64,000 nucleotides of DNA from Streptomyces sp. MMG1533 (GCF_001279775.1 NZ_LGDG01000239.1:3441-67440); one strand, 5' to 3'; numbered from the stretch's first letter, positions 8,359-17,790 are shown. Notes: generated by a model from the sequence alone, not told the origin. Translations and numbers: made by a program.

Positions 8359-9324
8359 TCAGACGGCCTGCGAGGCGATGTAGGAACCACGCTTCTCCAC
8401 GGCCATCTGGTACAGCCGCCCGGCACGGTACGAGGAACGCACCAGCGGGCCGGACATCACACCGGAGAAGCCGATCTGCTCGGCCTCGTCCTTCAGCTCC
8501 ACGAACTCGTGCGGCTTGACCCAGCGCTCCACGGGGTGGTGGCGCACGGACGGGCGCAGGTACTGCGTGATGGTGACCAGCTCGCAGCCCGCGTCGTGCA
8601 GCTGCTTGAGCGCCTCGCTGACCTCCTCGCGGGTCTCGCCCATGCCGAGGATCAGGTTCGACTTGGTGACCAGACCGTAGTCGCGGGCGTCGGTGATGAC
8701 CTTCAGCGAGCGCTCGTAGCGGAAGCCGGGGCGGATGCGCTTGAAGATGCGGGGGACCGTCTCGACGTTGTGCGCGAAGACCTCGGGGCGGGAGGCGAAG
8801 ACCTCGTCCAGGAGCTCCGGTACGGCGTTGAAGTCCGGGGCGAGGAGCTCCACCTTGGTGCGGCCGGCCTCGCGGGAGGCGGTCTGCTCGTGGATCTGGC
8901 GGACCGTCTCGGCGTAGAGCCAGGCGCCGCCGTCCTCCAGGTCGTCGCGGGCGACGCCGGTGATCGTGGCGTAGTTCAGGTCCATGGTGACCACGGACTC
9001 GCCCACGCGCCGGGGCTCGTCCCGGTCGAGCGCCTCGGGCTTGCCGGTGTCGATCTGGCAGAAGTCGCAGCGCCGGGTGCACTGGTCGCCGCCGATGAGG
9101 AAGGTGGCCTCACGGTCTTCCCAGCACTCGTAGATGTTGGGGCAGCCGGCTTCCTGGCAGACGGTGTGCAGGCCCTCGCTCTTCACGAGGTTCTGCATCT
9201 TGGTGTACTCGGGACCCATTTTCGCCCGGGTCTTGATCCACTCGGGCTTGCGCTCGATGGGGGTCTGGCTGTTGCGGACCTCCAGGCGCAGCATCTTGCG
9301 TCCGTCGGGTGCGACTGCGGACAC
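8359..9324 (-). CDS. lipA: lipoyl synthase
   Basis: A 321-residue radical SAM enzyme that inserts two sulfur atoms into octanoyl groups on lipoyl domains. The auxiliary [4Fe-4S] cluster cysteines are C56, C61 and C67 ([12 protein letters not shown]), the radical SAM triad is C82, C86 and C89 (CTRRCDFC), and the C-terminal RSSYRAG segment carries the serine that ligates the auxiliary cluster. The start is GTG with AGGGAG 7 nt upstream; the longer open frame is non-coding sequence. It lies 303 bp downstream of lipB. Its substrates, the E2 lipoyl domains of SucB, are encoded ~16 kb away in this window. Confidence 0.95.
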   Translation of the reverse strand: MSAVAPDGRKMLRLEVRNSQTPIERKPEWIKTRAKMGPEYTKMQNLVKSEGLHTVCQEAGCPNIYECWEDREATFLIGGDQCTRRCDFCQIDTGKPEALDRDEPRRVGESVVTMDLNYATITGVARDDLEDGGAWLYAETVRQIHEQTASREAGRTKVELLAPDFNAVPELLDEVFASRPEVFAHNVETVPRIFKRIRPGFRYERSLKVITDARDYGLVTKSNLILGMGETREEVSEALKQLHDAGCELVTITQYLRPSVRHHPVERWVKPHEFVELKDEAEQIGFSGVMSGPLVRSSYRAGRLYQMAVEKRGSYIASQAV

Positions 9325-9627
9325 ATCGGCTCCCTGTAGCTTCGATTCTTCGGCGTACACCAGGGTACGCCCGTGCGTTTTCGGTCCCCGGGGTGGGCAA
9401 CCTTGCGGAACTGTGGTGCATTCCCCGCACCCGGCGCGGGTGAGGGCGTGTGCCCTCGCCCTGTGGCGCACCTCTCGACCCACTGAGTCGGGGGTGGGTG
9501 GGCACAGGCCGGGGGTCGAGGGGGCGGAGCCCCCTGGCGGGGTCGAAGGGGCGGAGCCCCTGGGGACGGGGCGGGACGGGGCGGGAACGGGCGGCGGGGG
9601 CGAGGAAACCATGCCCCCGCCGCAGCG
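9325..9627. other. intergenic region between lipB and lipA
   Basis: This 303-bp gap holds lipA's ribosome binding site and probably its own promoter, and a set of GC-rich repeats in its lipB-proximal half. No coding frame is credible. It is unusually long for a pair of genes that are often adjacent. Confidence 0.5.
9513..9595. repeat. GC-rich repeats with short hairpins
   Basis: Two imperfect copies of a ~27-bp unit, GGGTCGAGGGGGCGGAGCCC and following bases (9513-9540 and 9540-9566), each able to form a GGGGC-GGA-GCCCC hairpin. They are followed by three 10-bp units of the form GACGGGGCGG (9565-9595). The hairpins may also act as the lipB terminator. Confidence 0.75.
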
Positions 9628-10425
9628 CTACGCCGTGGCCCGCTCGACCTCCCGCGGCTTCAACTCCGCGTTCTCCAGCACATCCAGAAGGTGCCGCTCC
9701 ACCACGGGCAGCACCTCCTCGATCGTCACATCACGCCCGAGCTCGTTCGCGAGGGAGGCGACCCCCGCGTCCCGGATCCCGCACGGGATGATGCGGTCGA
9801 ACCACCGGTTGTCGGGGTTCACGTTCAGGGCGAAGCCGTGCATCGTGACGCCCTTGGCCACCCGGATGCCGATCGCCGCGATCTTGCGGTCCTCGCGGCG
9901 CTGGCCGGCGTTGGAGGGGGCGTACTCCGGGCCGTTCATGCGCGGGTCGAACTCCTCGTCCTGCAGACGCGGGTCGAAGTCCAGGGACAGCCCGCCGAGC
10001 GACGGCCGCTGCTCCACCGGGTCGCCCAGCACCCACACCCCGCTGCGGCCCTCGACCCGGGACGTCTCCAGGCCGAACTCCGCGCAGGTGCGGATCAGTG
10101 CCTCTTCCAGGCGCCGTACGTGCGCCACGACGTCCACCGGACGCGGGAGCTTCTGGATCGGGTAGCCGACCAGCTGGCCCGGGCCGTGCCAGGTGATCTT
10201 GCCGCCGCGGTCGACGTCGATGACGGGAGTGCCGTCGAGCGGCCGCTCACTGTCCGTTGTGCGCCGGCCGGCCGTGTAGACCGGGGGGTGCTCCAGAAGC
10301 AGCACGGTGTCGGCGATCTCGTCGGCGAACCGCGCCGCGTGCACCCGGCGCTGCTCGTCCCACGCCTCCTGGTACTCGACGGCGTCCGCACCGAATCCCA
10401 TACGGACGAACCGCAACTCACTCAC
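9628..10425 (-). CDS. lipB: octanoyl-ACP:protein N-octanoyltransferase
   Basis: A 265-residue LipB, which transfers octanoate from acyl-carrier protein to lipoyl domains before LipA adds sulfur. The family signature [18 protein letters not shown] is at residues 73-90; the catalytic lysine lies in [10 protein letters not shown] and the thioester-forming cysteine in RIIPCGIRD. Compared with the E. coli enzyme there is an extra ~40-residue loop between GVWV and the catalytic lysine, rich in Asp, Glu and Pro. The start is GTG with AGGGAGG 8 nt upstream. It is followed by lipA on the same strand. Confidence 0.95.
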   Translation of the reverse strand: MSELRFVRMGFGADAVEYQEAWDEQRRVHAARFADEIADTVLLLEHPPVYTAGRRTTDSERPLDGTPVIDVDRGGKITWHGPGQLVGYPIQKLPRPVDVVAHVRRLEEALIRTCAEFGLETSRVEGRSGVWVLGDPVEQRPSLGGLSLDFDPRLQDEEFDPRMNGPEYAPSNAGQRREDRKIAAIGIRVAKGVTMHGFALNVNPDNRWFDRIIPCGIRDAGVASLANELGRDVTIEEVLPVVERHLLDVLENAELKPREVERATA

Positions 10426-10696
10426 GGCAAGCGCCTCCCTAGAAGCCCTGGCGGGTCGTAAGGCACAAAGCGTGCCTACGCCACTGTACGACCGAGCCTC
10501 GCGCGTCAGCCGTGCGGTCAATCCTCACACGATCGGATGAACGCGCATCGAAGTGTGCGATCACCTGCTCACTCTCCGCTACATTCGCGCCGTCCACAGA
10601 GGCCATAAGGGCTGCTCACAGGCAATCCGGGCAACGCAGGCACCGCAGGCACGAAGCGGCCTCAGCGAGGCCCGAAGGCAGGAGACCGCACCGCAG

Positions 10697-12133
10697 ATGA
10701 CGGAACGACCCGCGCAGCGCACTCCCAACCGACAGCTCGCCGCGCTCATCGCAGAAGCGGGGTTCTCCAACGCGGGTCTCGCCCGTCGAGTGGACCAGCT
10801 CGGTCTCGAACACGGGCTCGACCTGAGATACGACAAGACGTCCGTGACCCGGTGGCTGCGCGGGCAGCAGCCCCGCGGCACCACCCCCGCCCTCATCGCC
10901 GAGGTCTTCACCCGCCGCCTCGGCCGCAGGCTCACCGCCCAGGATCTCGGGCTCGACGCCTGCGCCCCCGTCTACGCGGGCCTGGAGTTCGCCGCCACCC
11001 CCGAAGAGGCCGTCGACATCATCAGCGGGCTGTGGCGCAAGGACTCCGGCAGTCACGCCGAACTCCGCAAGATCGCGTTCACCCCGGCCGGACTGGTCGT
11101 CCCCAGCCGGGACTGGCTGATCGGCCGGGCCGACGACAGGGTGGCCCGCGGCGAGGCGCCGGCCCGCGTCCCCGCGCAGGGACGTGTGGGGGTACCCAGG
11201 CAGCGCGGCCAGACCGAGCGCGGCCCCGGCCAGAAGGTCACGGGTGGCGACATCTCCGCCCTCCGCTCGGTCGGCGAGCTGTTCCGCTCCCTCGACGACA
11301 TGTACGGCGGCGGCCACGCCCGTCAGGCCCTCGTGCGCTACCTGGAGCACGAGTGCGAGCCGATGCTGCGCGGCACCTACGGCGAGCAGACCGGCCGCCG
11401 CCTGTTCGCCGCCGCCGCCGACCTCACGAGGCTCGCGGGCTGGACGTCGTACGACATCGCCGCGCACGGCCTCGCCCAGCGCTACTTCGTGCAGGCGCTA
11501 CGGCTCGCGCAGGCGGCCGGGGACCGGGCGTACGGCTCCTACGTGCTGGTCACGATGAGCCGACAGGCCGTCTACCTCGGGCACGGCCGCGAGGCGGTGC
11601 AGCTGGCGCGGGTGGCCCAGCAAGGAGTGGGGACCAACGCCCCGCCCGCCGTACAGGCGCTGCTGCACGCGGTCGAGGCGCGCGGGCACGGGGTGCTCGG
11701 CGAGGTGCGCGCCTGCACCGGATCGCTGGTACGGGCCGAGCGCGCCCTGGAGGCGGCCCGGCCCGGCGACGACGTCCCGCACTGGGCCCGCTTCTTCGAC
11801 GAGGCGCAGCTCGCCGACGAGTTCGGGCACTGCCACCGGGACCTCCAGCAGTTCCGCTCGGCCGCCCAACACGCCGAGCGCTCCCTGCAGCTGCGCGCCC
11901 CCTCCTACGCCCGCAGCCGTCTCTTCTGCCGCGTCGTCCTCGCCTCCGCCCGCCTCGGCCTCGGCGAACTCGACCAGGCCTGCGCGCACGGTGCGGAGGC
12001 CGCCGGCCAGGCCGCGGAGATGCGGTCGGTGCGGGCCGTCGAGTACGTACGGGACTTCGAGCGCAGGCTGGAGCCGTACAAGGACGCGGCACCGGTGCGA
12101 GGGTACCGGGACAAGGTGGCGGCTCTCGGTTAG
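10697..12133 (+). CDS. TPR-type transcriptional regulator (NsdA-like)
   Basis: A 478-residue protein. The N-terminal ~100 residues look like a divergent helix-turn-helix (FSNAGLARRVDQLGLEHGLD, then KTSVTRWLRGQQPRG). The C-terminal ~250 residues are alpha-helical TPR-like repeats (for example YFVQALRLAQAAGDRAYGSY). This resembles the Streptomyces NsdA/NsdB-type regulators that affect development and antibiotic production, but the specific assignment is uncertain. The linker around residues 155-185 is basic, Gly-rich and low in complexity. The ATG is preceded by AGGAGA about 10 nt upstream. The stop overlaps the stop of the convergent flavoprotein gene by 4 nt. Confidence 0.75.
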   Translation: MTERPAQRTPNRQLAALIAEAGFSNAGLARRVDQLGLEHGLDLRYDKTSVTRWLRGQQPRGTTPALIAEVFTRRLGRRLTAQDLGLDACAPVYAGLEFAATPEEAVDIISGLWRKDSGSHAELRKIAFTPAGLVVPSRDWLIGRADDRVARGEAPARVPAQGRVGVPRQRGQTERGPGQKVTGGDISALRSVGELFRSLDDMYGGGHARQALVRYLEHECEPMLRGTYGEQTGRRLFAAAADLTRLAGWTSYDIAAHGLAQRYFVQALRLAQAAGDRAYGSYVLVTMSRQAVYLGHGREAVQLARVAQQGVGTNAPPAVQALLHAVEARGHGVLGEVRACTGSLVRAERALEAARPGDDVPHWARFFDEAQLADEFGHCHRDLQQFRSAAQHAERSLQLRAPSYARSRLFCRVVLASARLGLGELDQACAHGAEAAGQAAEMRSVRAVEYVRDFERRLEPYKDAAPVRGYRDKVAALG

Positions 12134-13893
12134 GCGGCCCGGGCCCGGGGCGTCGGCAGCGGGTCCGCCGCGTGCATCGACCCCGCCGCCCCCAGATCCG
12201 CCAGGATCGCCGCCGATGCCCGGTGGCCCGAGTGCAGTGCGCCCTGGACGGTGCTGGTGTCGCGGTGGTCGCCGCACACGTACAGGCCGGCGAGCAGCCG
12301 CACCGGGCGGCGCAGATCGTGCGGTGGGCGCATCGCGGGGACCGCCTCGGCGGTGTGGTGGACGGCGAGGGTCTCCCAGCGGCGGGTGGAGGTGCCGTAG
12401 AGGCGGGACAGGTGCATGCGTACGGCGGTGTCCAGGTCGGACGGCGGTGGGCCGAGGACCGTCGAGGAGACGAGGGTGCGGCCCGCGGGGGCACGGGACG
12501 GGTCGACGCGGCTGATCACCGCGGTGTGCGCGACCGGGCCGCCCCGGTCCGCGTCGAGCAGCAGGGCCGCGCCCGTCGCCGGCGGCTCGTCCGCCGTGTG
12601 GTGGACCACCGTCACCGGGTGGAAGTCCGGTACCCGCAGGCCGGGCAGGAGCTCGGCGGCGGCGCGGGCGTCGGTCGCGATCAGGACGGCCCGGCAGCGG
12701 ATCTCGCCGTGTTCGGCGGTCGTCACCGAGGTGGTGGAGATCGAGGTGACCCGGACGCCGGTGTGCACGGTGCCCGGCGGCAGTGTCTGGGCGAGCAGCT
12801 CCGGCAGCGCCTCGGCCCCGCCCTCCGGCACGCACAGCCGCCCGCCCGCGAACGCCCGCAGCGCGAGGTCCGCGCACCGGCTGGACGTGGTCAGCTCCGG
12901 GTCGCACAGCAGGGCCGCGAGCAGTGGACGCAGGAACCCGTCGATCGTGCGGGGCGGCACCCCGCGGGCGGCGAGCGCCTGCCCGGCAGGCAGTTCGGGA
13001 CGGGCCAGGAGGCGCTCCACGGGGGTGTTCGCGATCCGGGACAGGGCGGCGCCGAGCCGGGCCTGGTCGACGGCGCTGCCGAGCGGGGCGGTTCCCCAGG
13101 GGCCCCGGGGAGCGCTGCGGCCGACACCGGTGACGGACGCCGGCCGGGCCTTGGGGGCGGCGCCCGGCCGGGTACCGCCCCGGCTCTTCGCCCCGGCGCC
13201 CGGCCAGGGAACCCCTCGGCCCTTCGCCCCGGCCCTCGACCGATCACCGTCCCGGCTCTCGGCCCCCGCGCCCGGCCAGGGAACCCCTCGGCTCTTCGCG
13301 CCGGCGCCCGGCCGGGTACCGCCCCGGCCCTTCGCCCCGGTGCCCGGCCAGAGAGCCCCCCGGCCCTTCGAGGCCGCGCCCGGCGCAGCAACCCCCCTCG
13401 ACCCGGCGCCCGGCCGAGGCACCCCCCGGCCCCTCGCCGTGGAGGCCGACTCCGGATCCCCCCAGTCCCCGGACGCGGAGGAGCCCTGCCGCGGAACGCC
13501 CCGGCCCTTCGGTACGGAGGCCGGCCTGGGGGCGCTTGCCAGGGCGCGCACCGCGTGGAGTGCGCCCCGTGCGCCCCCGGCGTTGGGGGGCGGCCCGGCT
13601 TGGTGGTGGCGGCCGTCGCTGTGCAGCAGGACACCCGGTGCGAAGGGCCGCAGCACGAGCCCGTCGAGCCCTGGTGACAGCCGTAGTTCGGGATACGCCG
13701 TGGACAGCAGTTGTCCGATGCGGTCGAGTCGGAAGCCGTCGACCTTCTCGGTCGTCATCCGGCCGCCCACACACGGGGCGGCCTCCAGCACCGCGGTCGT
13801 CACTCCTGCGCTGGTCAGCCGATGCGCCGCGGACAGTCCGGCGACCCCGGCTCCCACGATCACGACGTCTGCCTGGTACGCGGGCTCAAGCAC
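12130..13893 (-). CDS. FAD-dependent oxidoreductase interrupted by a tandem repeat
   Basis: A 587-residue flavoprotein of the amine oxidase/phytoene desaturase superfamily. The dinucleotide-binding motif VGAGVAGLSAAHRLTSAG is at residues ~13-30, followed by LEAAPCVGGRM, and the C-terminal FAD motif is LYVCGDHRDTSTVQGAL. Between about residues 138 and 245 the fold is interrupted by a Gly/Arg/Pro/Ala-rich stretch of 12-residue repeats such as PGAGAKGRGVPW, which accounts for much of the excess over typical ~450-residue relatives. No substrate can be assigned. The frame is preserved through the repeats, so the protein may still fold with the insert as a surface loop. Confidence 0.8.
   Translation of the reverse strand: MLEPAYQADVVIVGAGVAGLSAAHRLTSAGVTTAVLEAAPCVGGRMTTEKVDGFRLDRIGQLLSTAYPELRLSPGLDGLVLRPFAPGVLLHSDGRHHQAGPPPNAGGARGALHAVRALASAPRPASVPKGRGVPRQGSSASGDWGDPESASTARGRGVPRPGAGSRGVAAPGAASKGRGALWPGTGAKGRGGTRPGAGAKSRGVPWPGAGAESRDGDRSRAGAKGRGVPWPGAGAKSRGGTRPGAAPKARPASVTGVGRSAPRGPWGTAPLGSAVDQARLGAALSRIANTPVERLLARPELPAGQALAARGVPPRTIDGFLRPLLAALLCDPELTTSSRCADLALRAFAGGRLCVPEGGAEALPELLAQTLPPGTVHTGVRVTSISTTSVTTAEHGEIRCRAVLIATDARAAAELLPGLRVPDFHPVTVVHHTADEPPATGAALLLDADRGGPVAHTAVISRVDPSRAPAGRTLVSSTVLGPPPSDLDTAVRMHLSRLYGTSTRRWETLAVHHTAEAVPAMRPPHDLRRPVRLLAGLYVCGDHRDTSTVQGALHSGHRASAAILADLGAAGSMHAADPLPTPRARAA
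13160..13477 (-). repeat. 36-bp tandem repeat within a coding sequence
   Basis: Units begin at 13160, 13196, 13232, 13268, 13304, 13340 and 13376 (exact 36-bp spacing), then 13406 (one unit 6 bp short) and 13442. A typical unit starts GCGCCCGGCCAGGGAACCCC on the plus strand. All length changes are multiples of three, so the flavoprotein frame is kept. Confidence 0.9.
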
Positions 13894-14051
13894 GTGCCCC
13901 TCCTCGAGGTTGCGCGGCCGGTGGAGACGTCATGCCCCCAACTGGCTCCGGGGATACCCGAGTTCGGATCGAGGGTAGGGCCGTGATCGGTCAGGGGCAG
14001 TCGCGCATCGACAGGGCACGGTCGCACGACGGTCGCATACGATCGCAAGAG

Positions 14052-14948
14052 TCACTTCGCCGCCCGGATCGCCTCCTCGATCTCCGGGAACGCGAAGGTG
14101 AAACCTGACTCCAACAGCCGCATCGGCAACACCCGTTGGCTGCCCAGCACGTCCCCGGCCATCTCGCCGAGCACGGCCCGCAGCACGGGCGCGGGCACCG
14201 TGAACACCGTCGGCCGGTGCAGCACGCGCCCCATCGCCGCGGTGATCTCACGGTTCGTCAGCGGCTGCGGGGCGGTGATGTTGAACGGCCCCGACAGACC
14301 GTCGGTGTCCATGAGGTGCCGGATAGCGGCCACCTCGTCGTGCAGCGAGACGAACGACCAGTACTGCCGCCCGTCACCCATCCGCCCGCCGAGCCCCGCC
14401 AGGAACAGCGGGAACAGCCGCCCCCACGCCCCGCCCTTCCGGGACACCACCAGTCCCGTTCGGGTGAACACCGTTCGCACGCCCGCCGCTTGGGCCGGTG
14501 CCGCGGCTCCCTCCCACTCCACGCACAGCTCGGGCAGGAAGCCCTCCCCGGGCGGCGCGTCCTCGTCGACGGGCCGGTCTCCGGTCTCGCCGTAGATGCC
14601 CATCGCGCTGCCGTTGACGAAGACCCGCGGCGGCCGGTCCAGGGAGGCGACGGCCTCGGCGAGGGTCGCCGTGCCCAGCACCCGGCTGGAGCGGATCCGC
14701 TCCTTGTAGGCGTCCGTCCAGCGGCGCGATCCCACGTTCGCCCCGGCCAGGTTGACCACGGCGTCGCACCCGGCGAGCCCGGCCGGGTCGACGTACTTCC
14801 GCTCGGGGTCCCAGCGCACCTCGTCCCGCGCCCTGGGCGTCCGGCGCACCAGACGCACCACCTCGTGCCCGTCGGCGGTCAGGGACCGCGCCAGGGCGCC
14901 GCCGATGAGACCGGACGCGCCGGCCACCGCGATTCGCGAACGTTCCAT
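14052..14948 (-). CDS. TIGR01777 family epimerase-like protein
   Basis: A 298-residue extended short-chain dehydrogenase/reductase-like protein. The nucleotide-binding motif GASGLIGGALARSL is near the start, followed by the block VNLAGANVGSRRW and the segment YGETGDRPVDEDAPPG. This matches the TIGR01777 family of putative NAD(P)-dependent epimerases related to plant SULA/YfcH. Substrate unknown. The ATG at 14948 has AAGG at good spacing; an ATG three codons upstream has its purine stretch too close. Confidence 0.85.
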   Translation of the reverse strand: MERSRIAVAGASGLIGGALARSLTADGHEVVRLVRRTPRARDEVRWDPERKYVDPAGLAGCDAVVNLAGANVGSRRWTDAYKERIRSSRVLGTATLAEAVASLDRPPRVFVNGSAMGIYGETGDRPVDEDAPPGEGFLPELCVEWEGAAAPAQAAGVRTVFTRTGLVVSRKGGAWGRLFPLFLAGLGGRMGDGRQYWSFVSLHDEVAAIRHLMDTDGLSGPFNITAPQPLTNREITAAMGRVLHRPTVFTVPAPVLRAVLGEMAGDVLGSQRVLPMRLLESGFTFAFPEIEEAIRAAK

Positions 14949-15020
14949 GAGGACCATCCTTGCTCAGTGGCCGCGGAAAACCCCTGCGGGGGCCTCGGAC
15001 CGGCGTCGTAGGGTGACCGG

Positions 15021-15509
15021 ATGCCGGTTCCGTACATACGCCAAGCCACCCCCGACGACGAGGAGACGCTGGGCCGCCTCGACCGCGACACCTGGTCGCC
15101 GCTGCATGCCGTTCAGCCCCGTCCGCAGCCGCCGTACGAGCCCTTCTACAGCGAGCGGTTCGGCCCGCGGGACCATCTGGTCGCGGAGCTCGGCGGCAAC
15201 GTCGTCGGCTACGTCCGGCTGGGCTATCCGACCTCGCTCGCCTGCAACACCCACGTCCGCCAGATCCAGGGCCTCGCCGTCGCCGAGGAGGCGCGCGGCG
15301 CCGGGGTCGGCCGGGCGCTGCTGCGGGCCGTACAGGACGAGGCCCGGCAGCAGGGGGCGCGCCGGATCACCCTGCGCGTGCTCGGCCACAACACGCCGGC
15401 CCGCAAGCTCTACGAGTCCGAGGGCTTCGTCGTGGAGGGTGTGCTGCCCGAGGAGTTCTTCCTGGGCGGCACATACGTCGACGACGTGCTCATGGGCCGC
15501 AGTCTCTGA
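15021..15509 (+). CDS. GNAT family N-acetyltransferase
   Basis: A 162-residue GCN5-related acetyltransferase. The acetyl-CoA-binding motif A is IQGLAVAEEARGAGVGRALLRA (given here in outline: V-x-x-x-x-R-G-x-G-V-G-R), followed by LRVLGHNTPARKLYESEGF, the usual strand-helix end. The substrate cannot be deduced. It is divergent from the TIGR01777 gene across ~70 bp, and its 3' end overlaps a convergent small gene by 20 bp. Confidence 0.9.
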   Translation: MPVPYIRQATPDDEETLGRLDRDTWSPLHAVQPRPQPPYEPFYSERFGPRDHLVAELGGNVVGYVRLGYPTSLACNTHVRQIQGLAVAEEARGAGVGRALLRAVQDEARQQGARRITLRVLGHNTPARKLYESEGFVVEGVLPEEFFLGGTYVDDVLMGRSL

Positions 15510-15708
15510 TCCGGTCCGCCGAGGCGGTCGTACGCCGTCTGCGCGCCACCAGATACAGCGGGACCCCCGCCAGCGCGGCCGCCGTGGCGAATCCGGCGAG
15601 CACCCAGCCCTTGCCGCCGGAGTCCGGCGCCGGAGCCGCGGCGGTGAGGGCGAACAGGGGGACGAGGGCCAGGGCGACGGGTCGGAGTACGCCGAGAGCA
15701 CGTGACAT
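15490..15708 (-). CDS. small membrane protein, function unknown
   Basis: A 72-residue protein with a hydrophobic N-terminus (LRPVALALVPLFALTAAAPA) resembling a signal or first membrane segment, a Gly/Ser linker, a second hydrophobic segment (WVLAGFATAAALAGVPLYLV) and a basic end VARRRRTT. The composition and positive-inside pattern support a real small two-segment membrane protein, but no clear ribosome binding site is seen. It overlaps the GNAT gene end on the other strand. Confidence 0.5.
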   Translation of the reverse strand: MSRALGVLRPVALALVPLFALTAAAPAPDSGGKGWVLAGFATAAALAGVPLYLVARRRRTTASADRIRDCGP

Positions 15709-15800
15709 GGCTCAGAGGTACGCCCGGGAGTGCTCCGGCGAAGGGCATTGATCCGTACGAGGGCGACGCGAGGGGCGTGAGCCGGGGCGTGCCGGGTCCG

Positions 15801-16430
15801 TCACTCCGCCGGTGACCGCATCCCGCCCACCAGTTCCCGCAGGCACCGAACGGCCAGCTCCACGGGCGACCCCGGGCCGGTCAGGCCGGCGTCCGTGGCG
15901 GCCCAGACCTCCAGCGCCACCCGGAGGGCGTCCGTGGCCGCGGCGGCGGCCAGGCGGATCCTCAGTTCATCCGCGTCCGGGCCCGCCAGCCGCGTCAGTA
16001 CGGGGAGCAGCTTCTCCTCGGACTCCTGGTTCACCCGGTACCAGACGGCACGCAGGGCAGGGTCGGCGGCGGCCGCCCGCAGCAGAGCCCGCGTCTGCCG
16101 GAGACCGTCGGCCGCGTGCTCGTCCGGGACGGCCAGCGCCTCCCGCATCGCCCGCTCCAGCGACTCCGGCAGGGCCGCGCCCGGCTCGGTCGCCGCGAGC
16201 AGGGCCCGCCAGCGGTCGCCGCCGGCCGCGAGCAGGGGGCCCACCGCGTCCTGCTTGTTGCGGAAGTAGCGGTAGAAGGTGCGCAGCGCGACCCCGGAGC
16301 GCTCGGCGATGTCCTCGGCGGTCGTGCCGCCCGGGCCGCGCTGGGTGAAGAGCTCGGCGGCGGCGCGCGCGATGTCCAGCTGGGTGGCCGCCTTGCGGCG
16401 CTCGGTCAGCGAGGGTGGCTTGGAGCTCAC
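15801..16430 (-). CDS. TetR family transcriptional regulator
   Basis: A 209-residue repressor-type protein. The N-terminal TetR helix-turn-helix is clear (ELFTQRGPGGTTAEDIAERS, then GVALRTFYRYFRNKQDAV), and the C-terminal helical ligand domain is rich in Ala and Leu. The start is uncertain: GTG at 16430 gives the common short tail before the DNA-binding domain; an ATG at 16466 would add 12 residues. Target genes are not obvious; neither flanking gene is a transporter or typical catabolic enzyme. Confidence 0.88.
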   Translation of the reverse strand: MSSKPPSLTERRKAATQLDIARAAAELFTQRGPGGTTAEDIAERSGVALRTFYRYFRNKQDAVGPLLAAGGDRWRALLAATEPGAALPESLERAMREALAVPDEHAADGLRQTRALLRAAAADPALRAVWYRVNQESEEKLLPVLTRLAGPDADELRIRLAAAAATDALRVALEVWAATDAGLTGPGSPVELAVRCLRELVGGMRSPAE

Positions 16431-16536
16431 CCGCGGAAGCGTACGCCGAGGCGCTGCGAACGGCATGTCCTGGCAGTGCGGCAAAACGTGCCACACGGGC
16501 GCCCGATGGACTGCTCGAAGCCGAGGACGCCGACGT

Positions 16537-17721
16537 CTAGGACGTCACCAGCTCGCCCGTGTCCACCGGTGCCGTCGCGTCCGCCGCGCGTCCGGCGTCG
16601 GCGGCGACCTCGTCCGCCGTCAGGACGTAGCCCGTCTCCGCGTCGGAGGTGGAGCGGGCGAAGACCACGCCGTAGACCTTGCCGTCGGTGGTGAGGAGGG
16701 GGCCGCCGGAGTTGCCGGGGCGGACGGTGGAGCGGATCGAGTAGATCTCGCGGGTGACGACCGCGTCGTTGTAGATGTTCTGGCCCCTCGCCTTCACCCG
16801 GTTCGCGACGGTGGCCGCCTGCAGGTTCAGGTCGCCGTCCTGCGGATAGCCCGCGACCACCGCCGAGTCGCCGCGCGAGGCGTTGTCGTCGAAACGCAGG
16901 ACGGGAGCGCTCAGGTCGGGGACGTACAGCACGGCCACGTCCCGGTCCGGATCGAAGAGCACCACCCGGGACTCGTACGACCGCCCGACCCCGCCGATCC
17001 GCACGCTCGGGTCGTCGATTCCGGCCACCACATGGGCGTTGGTCATCACGTGCTGCGGCGCGTACACGAAGCCGCTGCCCTCGCGGCCCTGGGTGCCCGA
17101 GACGCCTTCGATCTTCACGGTGCTGAGCTTGGCCGCGCTGGTGGCGCTGGTGGTGACGCTGTCGCCGGTGGGCTTGGCGACCTCGGCCGTCGACTCGTTC
17201 TCGAACGGGTTGAAGACCTGTGGGAAGCCTGCCTCGGTGAGCGCGGACGTGGCCCGCGAGAACCAGGAGGGGGTCGTGTCCGGCATGGTGTTCTGCACGG
17301 CGCCGAGCAGGGCCGAGTCCCGGATCGCGGTCGTGACCAGCGGCGACGAGGACGCGCCGAGGACGCTCGCGGCCACCCAGGCCACGATCAGCACGGCCAC
17401 CGAGTTGGCCACGGCGCCGCCGACCCCGTCGGCCACCCTGAGCGGCCCCTGGTCCAGCTCCCGGCGCAGCCTGAGCGCGAGCCGCCCCGCCAGCTCGTGC
17501 CCGACCACGGCCGGGACGAGCACCGTCAGCACCGCGGTCACCGTCGCCGCGGTCGTGCCCGGCGTCGCCAGATCCATCATCCAGGGCAGCACCCACACGC
17601 CGATGGCCGCACCGCCCACGAACCCGGCGAGCGAGACACAGCCGGCGACCAGCCCGCGTCGGTAGCCGGAAGCCGCGTAGGCGAGGATCACCAGCAACAG
17701 CAGGATGTCGAGCAGGTCCAC
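16537..17721 (-). CDS. MarP-like membrane-anchored serine protease
   Basis: A 394-residue protein with an N-terminal CvpA-like domain of about four membrane segments (residues 1-125) and a C-terminal trypsin-like protease facing outside. The catalytic triad is visible as H230 (TNAHVV), D261 (PDRDVAVL) and S338 (RPGNSGGPLL). This is the architecture of mycobacterial MarP, which processes a cell-wall hydrolase under acid or oxidative stress; the functional transfer is inference. Divergent from it lies a peptidoglycan-amidase-like gene, a plausible functional neighbour. Confidence 0.9.
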   Translation of the reverse strand: MDLLDILLLLVILAYAASGYRRGLVAGCVSLAGFVGGAAIGVWVLPWMMDLATPGTTAATVTAVLTVLVPAVVGHELAGRLALRLRRELDQGPLRVADGVGGAVANSVAVLIVAWVAASVLGASSSPLVTTAIRDSALLGAVQNTMPDTTPSWFSRATSALTEAGFPQVFNPFENESTAEVAKPTGDSVTTSATSAAKLSTVKIEGVSGTQGREGSGFVYAPQHVMTNAHVVAGIDDPSVRIGGVGRSYESRVVLFDPDRDVAVLYVPDLSAPVLRFDDNASRGDSAVVAGYPQDGDLNLQAATVANRVKARGQNIYNDAVVTREIYSIRSTVRPGNSGGPLLTTDGKVYGVVFARSTSDAETGYVLTADEVAADAGRAADATAPVDTGELVTS

Positions 17722-17776
17722 TGAGCCGCCTTTCTCCAGGAACCCTTAGTACGCACGGGATGCGCCCAGTGATCAG

Positions 17777-17790
17777 CCACGCGCGCGTGG
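17777..17790. promoter_or_regulatory. palindrome between divergent marP-like and amidase genes
   Basis: CCACGCGCGCGTGG is a perfect 14-bp palindrome, followed 13 nt later by a partial copy (GCCACGCGTGCGTG at 17803-17816). It lies 56 nt upstream of the protease gene and 120 nt upstream of the amidase gene, so it could be a shared operator. No known regulator is recognised. Confidence 0.35.

Noticed and set aside
11165..11240. Possible second repetitive element inserted in the TPR regulator gene (around a GGGGGTACCC sequence)
   Set aside because: The linker is low-complexity but I could not match it convincingly to a known repeat.
13160..13477. Regular repeats considered as a CRISPR array
   Set aside because: Units are contiguous with no unique spacers and lie in frame inside a gene.
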